A stretch of 37,010 nucleotides of DNA from Myxococcales bacterium (GTDB lineage: Bacteria > Myxococcota_A > UBA796 > GCA-2862545): contig JAHQVJ010000009.1 in NCBI GenBank assembly GCA_019634415.1, positions 1 to 37,010 on the forward strand. The letters are read 5' to 3'. Both the position numbers and the translations under genes were made by a program. Below the pieces are notes generated by a model. That model did no database searches. It worked only from the letters and a program-made list of their open reading frames with translations, and was not told where the DNA came from. Positions 24,694 to 34,726 of the stretch are shown here, piece after piece; position 1 is the stretch's first letter; each line of letters begins with the position of its first letter.

Positions 24694-26919
24694 ATGGACG
24701 AGACTCTGTTGTTGGGCGGCCTCGCGGCTGTCGTTGCGTTGGCCGTGCTGTTGGGTGGTGCCGCAGCCGTCGTGGCGAAGTTCTATCGCAAGGTCGACCA
24801 AGGCAAGGCCCTCATCGTCAACACGATGGGCATCGAGCCACACGTCACCTTCACGGGCAGCATCGTCTACCCGATCATCAACCGCGCCGAGATCATGGAC
24901 ATCTCGCTCAAGACCATCGAGATCAGCCGCAGCGGGAAGGACGGCCTGATCTGCCAGGACAACATCCGCGCCGACATCAAGGTGGCCTTCTTCGTGCGGG
25001 TCAGCAAGACCAAGGAAGACGTGCTGAAGGTGGCCCAGAGCATCGGCTGTGAGCGGGCCAGCGAGCACGAGACCCTGGAGCAGCTGTTCGCCGCCAAGTT
25101 CTCCGAGGCGCTCAAGACGGTGGGCAAGAAGCTCGACTTCGAGCAGCTCTACACCCAGCGCGACGACTTCAAGGACCGGATCATCGAGGTGATCGGTCGC
25201 GACCTGAACGGCTACGTGCTCGACGACTGCGCCATCGACTACCTCGAGCAGACGCCCATCGAGAACCTCGATCGCGACAACATCCTGGACGCCCGCGGCA
25301 TCCGCAAGATCACGGAGATCACGGCAGAGCAGAACCTGGCCACCAACCAGCTGCGCCAAGACGAGCGCAAGGAGACGCAGCGCCAGAACCTGGAGGCCGA
25401 CGAGGCCATCCTGGAGCTCGAGCGCCGACGGGCGGATGCCGAGGCCAAGCAGCAGCGCGAGATCGCCACGGTGCGCGCCAAGGAGGAGGCCGAGGTCAAG
25501 AAGGTGCAGGCCGAGGAGCTCAAGCGCTCCGAGGAGGCCCGGATCCGCGCCGAGGAGGAGATCCAGGTGGCCGAGCTGTCGCGGCAGCGGCAGGTCCAGG
25601 TGGCCGACAAGGACCGCGAGCGCGTGGTGGGCATCAAGTCCGAGCAGGTGCAGCGCGATCGTGACCTCGAGGTGATCTCCCGCAAGCGCGAGGTGGAGCG
25701 CCAGGAGATCGACAAGGAGATGGAGCTCGAGGTCAAGCGCAAGGAGATCGCCGAGGTGGTCCGCACCCGCATCGTGGTCGACAAGAACGTGGCGGAGGAG
25801 GAGGAGCGCATCAAGGACCTGCGCGCCACCGCAGAGGCCGAGCGCCACAAGGACGTGCAGGTCATCGGGGCCCAGGCCGAGGCCGAGGAGGCGCTGGTCA
25901 AGTCCATCAAGGAGGCGGAGGCCAAGGAGCGCGTGGCCGAGCACGCGGCTCGCGAGCAGCTCACGCTGGCCGAAGCCGAGCTGCAGACGGCCGACAAGGT
26001 GGCCCAGTCCAAGATCCGCGTGGCCGAAGGCGTGCAGGCCGAGCAGGCCGCCAGTGGGCTCGCCCAGGTGCGCGTGAAGGAGGCCAACGCGGCCGCCATC
26101 GAGAAGGAGGGGCTCGCCGAGGCACGGGTGGAGCTGGAGCGCATGCAGGCCGAGGCCAAGGGCTCCGAGGAGCAAGGCCTGGCGCAGGCCCGGGTCCGGG
26201 AGCGAGCCGCAGAGGTGGCGCAGCGCGAGGGCCTGGTGGAGGCCGAGGTCCTCAAGGCTCAGGCCATCGCCCAGGCCGAGGGCAAGGCCGCCGATGCGGA
26301 TGCCGTGGAGAAGCTCGGGCGTGCCGAGGCCGAGGCCGCCAAGGCACGGCTGGTGGCGGAGGCCCAAGGCCGCGAGGCGGAGGCCAAGGTCGTGGAGACC
26401 CTGGGTCTCGCGGAGGCCAAGGCCATCGAGGAGAAGCTGCGTGCCGAGGCCGCAGGACTCGCCGAGAAGATCGAGGCCATGCGCTCCATGGAGGGTGCCG
26501 CCAAGGAGCACGAGGAGTTCCGCCTGCAGCTGGAGCACGCCGAGAAGGTGCGGCTCGCCGCCATCGAGATGCAGAAGCAGCTGGCAGAGGCGCAGGCCCA
26601 GGTGCTCGCCGAGGCCTTCGGCAAGGCAGACATCCAGATCGTCGGCGGCGACGGCGCCTTCCTCGACAAGTTCGTGCAGGCCGCCAGCGTGGGCAACGCC
26701 GTGGAGGGCTTCCTGGAGACGTCCAAGACGGCCCAGGCCTTCCTGGCTCCCTACCTGACCCCCACGTCGGACGACCGAGAGGCAGGCAGCAACGGTGCTG
26801 GACACGCCGCCGCAGCGCCCGCCCTGACCATCGAGCGCATGATGGAGAAGGCGGAGACGGAGGAGGCACGCGAGAAGCTGGAAGACCTGCTCGAGAAGGC
26901 CCGCGAGCTCGGACTCTAG
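24694..26919 (+). CDS. yqiK: Flotillin-family (SPFH/band 7) scaffold, YqiK-like, long coiled coil
   Basis: 741 residues. One N-terminal membrane span (about 5-28) with a short outside end, an SPFH/band-7 domain (about 30-200; GKALIVNTMG, SRSGKDGLICQDNIRADIKVAFFVRV-type strands, FEQLYTQRDDFKDRIIEVI), then a very long Ala/Glu/Arg coiled coil (about 210-670) with the repeated AEA motifs of flotillins, and a tail. It is clearly longer than the roughly 550 residues of E. coli YqiK; the extra length is in the coiled coil. Flotillins form ring-like membrane assemblies and organise membrane domains. A GGAGG lies about 10 bases upstream. It precedes the giant AAA+ gene by 13 bases, suggesting a stoichiometric or functional unit. 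Confidence 0.9.
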   Translation: MDETLLLGGLAAVVALAVLLGGAAAVVAKFYRKVDQGKALIVNTMGIEPHVTFTGSIVYPIINRAEIMDISLKTIEISRSGKDGLICQDNIRADIKVAFFVRVSKTKEDVLKVAQSIGCERASEHETLEQLFAAKFSEALKTVGKKLDFEQLYTQRDDFKDRIIEVIGRDLNGYVLDDCAIDYLEQTPIENLDRDNILDARGIRKITEITAEQNLATNQLRQDERKETQRQNLEADEAILELERRRADAEAKQQREIATVRAKEEAEVKKVQAEELKRSEEARIRAEEEIQVAELSRQRQVQVADKDRERVVGIKSEQVQRDRDLEVISRKREVERQEIDKEMELEVKRKEIAEVVRTRIVVDKNVAEEEERIKDLRATAEAERHKDVQVIGAQAEAEEALVKSIKEAEAKERVAEHAAREQLTLAEAELQTADKVAQSKIRVAEGVQAEQAASGLAQVRVKEANAAAIEKEGLAEARVELERMQAEAKGSEEQGLAQARVRERAAEVAQREGLVEAEVLKAQAIAQAEGKAADADAVEKLGRAEAEAAKARLVAEAQGREAEAKVVETLGLAEAKAIEEKLRAEAAGLAEKIEAMRSMEGAAKEHEEFRLQLEHAEKVRLAAIEMQKQLAEAQAQVLAEAFGKADIQIVGGDGAFLDKFVQAASVGNAVEGFLETSKTAQAFLAPYLTPTSDDREAGSNGAGHAAAAPALTIERMMEKAETEEAREKLEDLLEKARELGL

Positions 26920-26932
26920 GGGACTGCCGGCG

Positions 26933-29900
26933 ATGGACGACATGCACCGCGACGCCGTGGAAGGCGGCAACTACGACGTCATCCGGGACCGCCTCACGGG
27001 TCTCGGGTCCCGGCTGCAACAGGCCGTGGGCGCACTGGATGCGCAGCGTCAGGCCACCTTCGGCTCCACCGAGCTCGCTATCGCCGGCCAGGGTCGCGTC
27101 CGCACGGAGCACCACTGCGTGCCCTGCGACGTGGCGCGGCTGGGTGAGCACCTGCTGCTCGGCCACAACGTGCAGCACGGGCTGAAGCGCACCACCACCC
27201 CCGAGGACGTGTTCAGCCTGTGGGCCTTCACCCGCACCGACGACGGGCTCGCCCTGAGCGCCGCCAGCGACGAGGCCACCACAGCACTGCTGGGCGACGC
27301 CGGCTTTCGGCGGGAGTTCGACGCGCTGTACGCCTATTACAAGGAGGCGCGCCTCATCCAGCTGCGCGTCACCGAGACCAAGCTACTGGCCATCTTCCAG
27401 GTGGGGGCCACCGCGCGCGACGTGAAGGTGCTGCGCTGGGCGCTGGATGGCGGTGGTGCACCCACCTTCATCGACGCTCGCGGCGAGCGCGACCACGTGT
27501 TTCCGCGCACCCACGACTTCGAGTGGATCGAGACTCGACGCGCCGATCACGTGCTGGGGCGCCATCCCCACGTGAACGTGCTCGACACCGTGTTCGTGGA
27601 GACCGTGGGCGGGGATCTCACCATCAAGGTGGAGGACAACACCGACGACGGTGAGGGGATCTACGCCGAGCCCGTGGACGACCCCAACCAGTCCCTCGAC
27701 GACGCCGAGATCAGCTACGCGTCGCTCGGGCCGCTCGTGCTGCTGCGGATCCGCCCCTTCCAGGAAGAGGTGGTTCGCCACCTCGTCTACAACGTGCAGA
27801 CCCGCTCCGTCACCCGGATCGACGCCATCGGCGCCAGCTGCGTGCGACTGCCCGAGGACCACGGCATCGTGTTCCCCGGCGGCACCTACCTGCGCACCGG
27901 GCAGGTGAAGATCTTCGAGCGCGACCTGACCGACATGGAGCTGGTGCGCACGGTGCCTGCGCCCAACGGCGAGGACGTGCTGTACGTGTTCCACCGGCGA
28001 CGCGACGGGCTGTACCTGCTGTACCCCTACAACCTCATCCGCAAGGAGGTGGGGACCCCCATCTCCGCCCACGGCTACTCTGTGTTCGCCGACGGCACGC
28101 TGGTGGTGTTCCGGGCCGCCGACGAGCCCGCGCGGGTGCACCCGATCCAGGTCTGGATCACGCCCTTCGTGAGTGCCGAGCACCACTCGAACACGCCGTC
28201 GGACGGCTCGGTGCTGGGGCGCATCGGCAACCGCGATCTTGTGCGTGGCATCAGCGATGCCTACACGCTGTGCCAGATGACGGCGAACCAGTCGCCCACC
28301 CGCGAGGTGTACGAGGAGCTGGTTCGTGCGTGTCAGCGCTTCGTGGACGCCACCTACTGGTTGAGCGAGGTCCCGGGCGATCTCCGGGAGCAGGTGGAGC
28401 AGATCCGTCAGACCGCCGAGCGGATCATCGACGAGTTCGAGAAGGTGCAGGCGCTGAAGGCGCAGGCGCTCACGGTGGTGCAGCAAGCCTCGACCACCCA
28501 CGACCGCCAGATCGCCCTCACCAACCCCGACGGGCTGCGCGACGTGGCAGCCTTCCTGGGCGCGATGACGTCGCTGCGCGGACACCGCGGGCACCTGATC
28601 ACCCTGAAGGAGACCCGCTACGTCGACCTGGAGGCCCTCGACGCCCTCGAGCAGGCCACGATGGCGCAGTTCGATCGCGTGAGCCAGGCCACGGTGGCCT
28701 TCCTGCTGGGAGAAGGGGCCTTCGCTCCGCTGTTCGAGACGCTGGACGGCGTGGAGCGGGGCGTCGAGGAGGTGCGGAAGGCGTCCGAGGTGGTGCCCCT
28801 CACCGAAGACCTCGACCAGGTGACCGAGGGCGTGCAGCTGCTCGGCGAGGTGGTGGCGGGGCTCGAGGTCGACGATCCCACGCAGAAGACCACCATCCTG
28901 GAGGGGATCAGCGAGGTCGTGGGACGCGCCAACCAGGTGCGAGCCGCCCTGGAGCAGCGGCGCACCGGCCTGCGCACGTCGGAGGCAGAGGCCGAGTTCG
29001 GGGCCCAGCTGACGCTGTTCGGCCAGACGGTGATGGCGGCATTGGCCACCTGTGACACGCCCGAGCGCTGCGACGAGCAGCTGTCGCGGATGCTGCTGCA
29101 GCTCGAGGAGCTCGAGGCCCGGTTCAGCGACCTCGACGCGTTCCTGACCACCCTCACCGACAAGCGCACGGAGATCAGCGACGCCTTCGGGGCCCGCAAG
29201 CAGGGGCTACTCGAGAAGCGGCAGCGCCGAGTGGGCCAGCTGACCGCGGCCACGGAGCGCATCCTCGACGGCGTGGTGCGGCGCTCCGCACGCTTCGACG
29301 ACGAAGACGCGCTCAACAGCTGGTTCGCCGCCGATCCCATGGTGCTCAAGCTGCGACAGGTGGCGGAGCAGCTGGCACAGCTCGGCGACACCGTGCGCTC
29401 CGACGAGGCGTTGGGCCGTCTGACGGCCGCCCGGCAGGACGCCCTGCGCGGCCTGCGCGACAAGCGGGACCTGTTCGACGACGACGCGCTGATCCGCTTC
29501 GGCAAGCACCGCTTCACGGTGAACACCCAGCCGCTGCAGCTCACCTTGGTGCCTCACCAGGCCGACGGTGCCACGGAGCGAGGCGTGGCGCTGCACCTCA
29601 ACGGCACGGACTTCCTGCAGCCCGTCACCGATCCGGAGTTCGCCCAGACGCGGCCGTACTGGGAGCAGACGGTGGTCTCGGAGGACCCGACGACGGCGCG
29701 GGCGGAGTACCTGGCTGCCATGCTGCTGGGTGCAGAGGACGTGGTGGTGGACGGCCCCTTCGACGCACTGGTGGCGCAGGTCCAGACCCGGGCCGCGGAT
29801 CGCTACGAGGAGGGCTACGACCGCGGGCTTCACGACCACGACGCCGCGCGGATCCTGCAAGCACTGCACGGCCTTCGCGCCCAGGCGGGTCGCCTGCGCT

Positions 29901-32104
29901 TCGGGGCGGAGGCACGCAGCCTGGCGGCCCTGTTCTGGGCGTTCGCCGAGGACGTCCCCACCCGGGCCTGGCAGGCGGAGGCCCTGGCCTTGGGGCACCT
30001 GCGCGCCGTGCTCGGCGCGCAAGACGGAGCGGAGGCGCTGGCACGACGCATCGGCCAGGCCCTGACGGAGTGGTCTGGTGCCGAGGCACGCATCGCGCTC
30101 GAGGCCGGACGGTACCTGTGCGAGGTGCTCGCGCAGGCCGAGCCGTGCTTCGTGGTCTCGCCCGAGGCGCTGGCGCTGACGGAGGCGGCGGAGGCCTGGC
30201 TCACCGAGCGCGGGGACGAAGCAGCGCTGTCACGGCACCTCGAGGCGCTGGGCGACTGGCGGAGTCGGCTGCGCGTGGTCGAGGTGTGGCTGGGTCGGTT
30301 CGCCGCACACTCCGAGCACGACAGCACCTGGGTGGCCGAGGCTGCCGCCCATCGGCTTGTGGGGGACCGGCTCACCGTGCAGGCCGGAAGCGGCTCGGCG
30401 CGCACGGTGGTGGAGGGTCTGCGCAGCACCCATCCGCGGATCCAGGGAGGCGCATTGCCCCTCGATCTCGCGGAGTTCTCGGCCCGGCTGCAGCGGTTCC
30501 GAGACCAGCGCGTGCCTGGGTTCCAGACCTATCGGCAGCAGCGTTCCGCGCTGCTGGACGGCGCCACCCGCGAGCTGCGCATCGACGAGCTCACGCCGCA
30601 GGTCCTCACCTCCTTCGTGCGGAACCGCCTGGTGGACGAGGTGTACCTGCCACTGATCGGCGACAACCTCGCCAAGCAGATGGGTGCGGCAGGTGCCGAC
30701 GCCCGCACGGATCGCATGGGCCTGCTGCTGTTGGTGAGCCCGCCCGGCTACGGCAAGACCACGCTCATGGAGTACGTGGCCAGCCGCTTGGGGCTCACCT
30801 TCGTGAAGGTGAACGGCCCCGCCCTCGGACACCAGGTGACCAGCCTCGATCCCGCAGAGGCGCCCAGCGCGACCTCGCGCCAGGAGGTCGACAAGATCAA
30901 CCTCGCCCTCGAGATGGGCAACAACGTGATGTTGTACCTCGACGACATCCAGCACTGCTCGCCGGAGCTGCTGCAGAAGTTCATCAGCCTGTGCGACGCG
31001 CAGCGACGCATCGAGGGCGTGTGGAACGGGCGCACGCGTACCTACGATCTGCGCGGCAAGAAGTTCGCGGTGGTGATGGCGGGCAACCCCTACACCGAGA
31101 CCGGCGAGCGCTTCCAGATCCCCGACATGCTGGCCAACCGCGCCGACACCTACAACCTGGGCGACATCCTGAGCGGTCGCCAGGCTTCTTTTGCGCTGTC
31201 GTTCATCGAGAACGCGCTCACGTCGAACCCCGTGCTGGCCCCCTTGGCCACGCGCTCCATGAACGACGTGTACCTGCTGGTGCGACGGGCGCAGGGCGAG
31301 ATCATCGACTCGGGTGATCTCACCCACGACGTGTCGGGCGCCGAGCTCGCAGACGTGGACGCCGTGCTGAAGCACCTGTTCGTGTGCCGGGACGTGCTGC
31401 TGAAGGTGAACGCCTGCTACATCCAGTCGGCCGCCATGGAAGACGCGTTCCGCACGGAGCCGCGCTTCCAGCTGCAGGGCAGCTACCGCAACATGAACAA
31501 GCTCGCGGAGAAGGTGGTACCCGCGATGAACGCCGCCGAGATCGCGGCGCTGATCACGGACCACTACACCTCGGAGGCGCAGACCCTGACGACGGGCGCC
31601 GAGGCGAATTTGTTGAAGCTCGCGGAGCTGCGCGGCACGCTCACGGAGGCGCAGTCCGAGCGGTGGGACGCCATCCGCCAGGAGTTCCGCCGCCAGCAGC
31701 TGGTGGGCGGCTCCGACGACGACCCCGCGACGCGGATCACGGGGGTGCTGTCGTCGATGGCGGAGGCGCTGAAGGGGCTGGGGAACGTCCAGCTGCCTTC
31801 GCCCGCGGTCACGGTGGAGGCTCCCCACGTGGAGGTGACCTCCCCTGCCCCCGATCTGTCGGAGCTGGTGGACGTGCTGCGGTCGCTCGCAGCGGACTCG
31901 GCGGCCACGAACGGCCATGCGGTGAAGCCAGAGCCCGATCAGCGAGCGCTGGTGCGCCAGGTGCTGTCGGTGATCGAGCTGCTCACGGTGCGCATGGTGG
32001 CGGCGGCGCGCGGCAAGCTCCCGGAGGAGTCGCATGCAGCGTTCGTGGAGGATCTGAAGCGGGAGGTGGCTGCGGCTGTGAGCGAGCTGCCGCCTGAGTC
32101 GTAG
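26933..32104 (+). CDS. Giant coiled-coil AAA+ ATPase (database label: 'DNA repair ATPase')
   Basis: 1,723 residues, no membrane span. About 1-430 is a mixed alpha/beta region (strand-rich, DTVFVETVGGDLTIKVED, LYLLYPYNLIRKEVG) of no known function. Long helices and coiled coil follow (about 440-860), then another helical region with a beta insertion. The motor is near the C-terminus: Walker A PPGYGKTT (1270-1277), Walker B LYLDD (1334-1338), sensor-1-like VVMAGNPYTETGERFQIPDMLANRAD, which is MoxR-like. The last 250 residues are helical. Related long proteins are labelled 'DNA repair ATPase', a label I regard as unproven. The 13-base gap to the flotillin gene suggests that the ATPase works on, or is recruited by, that membrane scaffold. 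Confidence 0.85.
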   Translation: MDDMHRDAVEGGNYDVIRDRLTGLGSRLQQAVGALDAQRQATFGSTELAIAGQGRVRTEHHCVPCDVARLGEHLLLGHNVQHGLKRTTTPEDVFSLWAFTRTDDGLALSAASDEATTALLGDAGFRREFDALYAYYKEARLIQLRVTETKLLAIFQVGATARDVKVLRWALDGGGAPTFIDARGERDHVFPRTHDFEWIETRRADHVLGRHPHVNVLDTVFVETVGGDLTIKVEDNTDDGEGIYAEPVDDPNQSLDDAEISYASLGPLVLLRIRPFQEEVVRHLVYNVQTRSVTRIDAIGASCVRLPEDHGIVFPGGTYLRTGQVKIFERDLTDMELVRTVPAPNGEDVLYVFHRRRDGLYLLYPYNLIRKEVGTPISAHGYSVFADGTLVVFRAADEPARVHPIQVWITPFVSAEHHSNTPSDGSVLGRIGNRDLVRGISDAYTLCQMTANQSPTREVYEELVRACQRFVDATYWLSEVPGDLREQVEQIRQTAERIIDEFEKVQALKAQALTVVQQASTTHDRQIALTNPDGLRDVAAFLGAMTSLRGHRGHLITLKETRYVDLEALDALEQATMAQFDRVSQATVAFLLGEGAFAPLFETLDGVERGVEEVRKASEVVPLTEDLDQVTEGVQLLGEVVAGLEVDDPTQKTTILEGISEVVGRANQVRAALEQRRTGLRTSEAEAEFGAQLTLFGQTVMAALATCDTPERCDEQLSRMLLQLEELEARFSDLDAFLTTLTDKRTEISDAFGARKQGLLEKRQRRVGQLTAATERILDGVVRRSARFDDEDALNSWFAADPMVLKLRQVAEQLAQLGDTVRSDEALGRLTAARQDALRGLRDKRDLFDDDALIRFGKHRFTVNTQPLQLTLVPHQADGATERGVALHLNGTDFLQPVTDPEFAQTRPYWEQTVVSEDPTTARAEYLAAMLLGAEDVVVDGPFDALVAQVQTRAADRYEEGYDRGLHDHDAARILQALHGLRAQAGRLRFGAEARSLAALFWAFAEDVPTRAWQAEALALGHLRAVLGAQDGAEALARRIGQALTEWSGAEARIALEAGRYLCEVLAQAEPCFVVSPEALALTEAAEAWLTERGDEAALSRHLEALGDWRSRLRVVEVWLGRFAAHSEHDSTWVAEAAAHRLVGDRLTVQAGSGSARTVVEGLRSTHPRIQGGALPLDLAEFSARLQRFRDQRVPGFQTYRQQRSALLDGATRELRIDELTPQVLTSFVRNRLVDEVYLPLIGDNLAKQMGAAGADARTDRMGLLLLVSPPGYGKTTLMEYVASRLGLTFVKVNGPALGHQVTSLDPAEAPSATSRQEVDKINLALEMGNNVMLYLDDIQHCSPELLQKFISLCDAQRRIEGVWNGRTRTYDLRGKKFAVVMAGNPYTETGERFQIPDMLANRADTYNLGDILSGRQASFALSFIENALTSNPVLAPLATRSMNDVYLLVRRAQGEIIDSGDLTHDVSGAELADVDAVLKHLFVCRDVLLKVNACYIQSAAMEDAFRTEPRFQLQGSYRNMNKLAEKVVPAMNAAEIAALITDHYTSEAQTLTTGAEANLLKLAELRGTLTEAQSERWDAIRQEFRRQQLVGGSDDDPATRITGVLSSMAEALKGLGNVQLPSPAVTVEAPHVEVTSPAPDLSELVDVLRSLAADSAATNGHAVKPEPDQRALVRQVLSVIELLTVRMVAAARGKLPEESHAAFVEDLKREVAAAVSELPPES

Positions 32105-32139
32105 GCCCGAACCACCCGACGCAACCGTGCATAGGATCG

Positions 32140-32150
32140 TGCAAATTGCA
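32140..32150. promoter_or_regulatory. TGCAA-A-TTGCA inverted repeat upstream of the metalloprotease
   Basis: Perfect 5-bp inverted repeat with a one-base centre in the 111-base gap after the AAA+ gene, embedded in a longer imperfect symmetry (GTGCAAATTGCATCGCAC, 32139-32156). It shares TGCAA/TTGCA half-sites with the palindrome at 23865-23880, so the same regulator may bind both. GCTAGAAC downstream (32164-32171) is a possible -10. Confidence 0.35.
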
Positions 32151-32215
32151 TCGCACGCCCCGCGCTAGAACCTGCGAGAACGCACGACGCTCGAGCACAG
32201 AGCGTGGAGCTTCCC

Positions 32216-34654
32216 ATGTCCGACGGGCCACTGCGCCTTGCAGCTCTGCTGTGGATCGCCTCCTGCACGAGCACCACGGATCCATCCGAGCTCGCCCACA
32301 CCGACCCGCGTCAGCTCCATCAGAGCTACAACCAGGGGGGCGACGGTGGTGGTGGCGGCGGTGGCCCAGGGTCTTCCTACTTCCTCGAAGGGAAGGTCTT
32401 CTACGACGACTTCCGCCCCGCCGGCCGCTTCTCGCTGCGGCTCGACAGTGCCGGCAACGCTGGTCAGCAGGTGGACTTCGACGGGATGCACCACAACTAC
32501 CTCGGCGCTCTCGACGCCAAGGTCACCGTGTTCGAGCTCGACCCCTCGAGTGGGGGAGCTTGCCTCTCCCAAGAGGTGGTCGGAGTGGGGTGGGTACGCG
32601 CCAACGGCTGGTTCGTGGTGGAGATCCCGTCTTCCGATCCGTGCACCTCGGACGGCGACGCCATCCCGGAGATCGCCGTTCGCGTCTCCCTGGAGTCCGA
32701 AGAGCACACACCCCACTTCAGCGTTCGCACAGACAACGACGTGCAGCAGGGAGAAGGTGAGGTCTGGGAGAAGTACTGGCCTCAGGCCACCCTCACCCAT
32801 CCCTTGCAGGTTCCCGCCGCCCCGCCACCGCTCGGGATCTTGTACTTCCAAGACGCGGCCTTCGACACCAAGGCGATGGCCGCTGGCGTGTTCGCCTCGT
32901 CGGTGGACGTGGTGCGGCGCTTCTACGTGGAGTCCTTCATTCCTTGGCCCACCACGGACGACATCGTCCTGGAATTTCCCGACGACGTCGGGCCCAGCGC
33001 GAATGGGCTCGTGCTCCACATTCCCCTGCCGGGCGTCAGCACCGACGACGACCAAGGCGACGACGACGAACAAGGAGGCTCGAGCTGGGTCGGAAGGGGC
33101 ATCATTCACGAGATGGGCCATGCCATGCACCACGTGGAGGGTGGCATCGGACAGTGTCCTGGCAAGCGCAGCTACCAACGGGACGGAGACGACAGCTGGC
33201 GGCCCACCAGTCGAGAGTGGCCCGTCAGAGCGTTCTCGGAGGGCCTGGCGTCCTTCGTGAACCGCGCAGCCCTCGACACGTGCGGCGACGCCACCTTCGA
33301 CGACAATGGTCCCCCCAACGGGAGCGACGACAAAGGGCCAGTGATCTCCAACGCCGATCCGACACAGTTCCCAGACACCCAGGCCCGCATCACCTACCCC
33401 CACGACGGCCAGTCCTACGCGCGCAACGTCACGCGGACCCTGTGTGATCTCCTCGACAGTCGCAACGACGACGATCCTCACTTGCCTGGCACGGGGGACC
33501 ACTACACCGAGGACCTGGCTGGAATCTGGTACACACTGGGCTCCATGCAAGATCCGCCACGTGACTGCCCAGATCTGTGCATGTTCCTGGAGCACTACGT
33601 CGACCTGTGGATGGGTGATCACGTGGTCTCGGACGCCATGACCGACCTGGCCTTCAACAACGGCGTGTCGTGTGGTGCTCCCCCCGCCGTGCCCGCGCAG
33701 GACTGCTCGAGTGTACCAGGATCCGCACCAGCCCCCTATGACGCAGCCAGCTGCCACAACGCCACGACGGGTCGGAGCTGGTGCGAGGGTCTCGGGCCCG
33801 ACGGAGAGGAAGGACTGTACTGCCTGGACTTCGACGGGGACGTCGAGAACACAGCCGTCGCCATCGAAGACTACGGCGTTGCCGAGGACGTGATCGTGTT
33901 CGGCGACGTAGAGTACAGCGACGGTACCACCACGACCTACTGCTGCCACTTCCCGGCCTCGGATGCCCCCAGACTGAAGTCCGTGGCCATCACCATGCCG
34001 AGAGGCACGAAACCCCCATCTACAGGCACTGGGCCCGTGCCTGGCAGCAGCGATCCGGGCACGGGCGAGTACGTGGGCTCCGCAGACGAGGTCCACCTGT
34101 CCTGGAACGGCTACGACATCGATCGGCGCAGCTCGCGGATCTACACCGGCGCTGGTGCGGATCTGGTCGTAGGCGGCCCTGGAGACGACGTGATTCTCGC
34201 CGACGACGGCGACGACACACTGCGAGCCATGCAAGGCGACGATGTTCTGTCCGGAGGCGCCGACGACGACGTGTGCGATGGCGGGCGGGGGCAAGACACC
34301 TTCGTGAAGTACGAGGGGCTCTTCGGGACCCTCGTGCACGAATGCGAGACCGGCCCGGGCTTCGTGACCGTCGCGCGCGTGGGCGCCGTCGTGGCGGGCG
34401 CCACGCTGACCGCCAGCTGCGACAGCGACAGCGCAGACCCGCTGCAGGGCAGCGGCATGCCCGACAGCCTCACGCTCGAGTGCAGCCCGGGAGACACCCT
34501 CGACGTCAGCTGTTCCTTCACCGCATCGGATGCCGAGGTCGGCATGAAGGTGGACGGGGTGACGTCCCAGACGTGCACCACCTCCCCCTGCGAGATCGAC
34601 GTGACCGTCGACGACGACGTGGACGTCGCCTGCGACTTCGACGAGGACGACTAG
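32216..34654 (+). CDS. Lipoprotein zinc metalloprotease-like protein with RTX-type repeats
   Basis: 812 residues. Signal with lipobox IASC (Cys17), a Gly-rich linker (41-52), a secreted N-terminal region, then a zincin motif HEMGH (298-302) in IIHEMGHAMHH with a likely third ligand Glu342 in RAFSEGLASF, 40 residues later as in gluzincins. Many Cys suggest disulfides. Residues about 645-695 carry RTX-type GGxGxD nonapeptides (GAGADLVVGGPGDDVI...GGADDDVCDGGRGQDTF), which bind Ca2+ in haemolysin-type proteins. The C-terminus is a small Cys-containing Asp-rich domain (CDFDEDD). ATG at 32216 with GGAG six bases before is chosen over GTG at 32204. Likely surface or released Ca2+-dependent protease; peptide target unknown. 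Confidence 0.87.
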   Translation: MSDGPLRLAALLWIASCTSTTDPSELAHTDPRQLHQSYNQGGDGGGGGGGPGSSYFLEGKVFYDDFRPAGRFSLRLDSAGNAGQQVDFDGMHHNYLGALDAKVTVFELDPSSGGACLSQEVVGVGWVRANGWFVVEIPSSDPCTSDGDAIPEIAVRVSLESEEHTPHFSVRTDNDVQQGEGEVWEKYWPQATLTHPLQVPAAPPPLGILYFQDAAFDTKAMAAGVFASSVDVVRRFYVESFIPWPTTDDIVLEFPDDVGPSANGLVLHIPLPGVSTDDDQGDDDEQGGSSWVGRGIIHEMGHAMHHVEGGIGQCPGKRSYQRDGDDSWRPTSREWPVRAFSEGLASFVNRAALDTCGDATFDDNGPPNGSDDKGPVISNADPTQFPDTQARITYPHDGQSYARNVTRTLCDLLDSRNDDDPHLPGTGDHYTEDLAGIWYTLGSMQDPPRDCPDLCMFLEHYVDLWMGDHVVSDAMTDLAFNNGVSCGAPPAVPAQDCSSVPGSAPAPYDAASCHNATTGRSWCEGLGPDGEEGLYCLDFDGDVENTAVAIEDYGVAEDVIVFGDVEYSDGTTTTYCCHFPASDAPRLKSVAITMPRGTKPPSTGTGPVPGSSDPGTGEYVGSADEVHLSWNGYDIDRRSSRIYTGAGADLVVGGPGDDVILADDGDDTLRAMQGDDVLSGGADDDVCDGGRGQDTFVKYEGLFGTLVHECETGPGFVTVARVGAVVAGATLTASCDSDSADPLQGSGMPDSLTLECSPGDTLDVSCSFTASDAEVGMKVDGVTSQTCTTSPCEIDVTVDDDVDVACDFDEDD

Positions 34655-34726
34655 CCGTCCGCCAGACCACGTAAGGCGCAACTACGAAGCCCGGCAATAG
34701 GAAGGCCTTCGCCGCCATCTACCCGC

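Noticed and set aside
24607..26970. Minus-strand frame of about 787 codons opposite the flotillin gene
   Set aside because: Leu/His/Gly-rich shadow of an Ala/Glu coiled coil; no start signal and no domain.
32165..34681. Minus-strand frame of about 838 codons opposite the metalloprotease
   Set aside because: Low-complexity Val/His/Gly product; the plus strand carries lipobox, HEMGH and RTX motifs.
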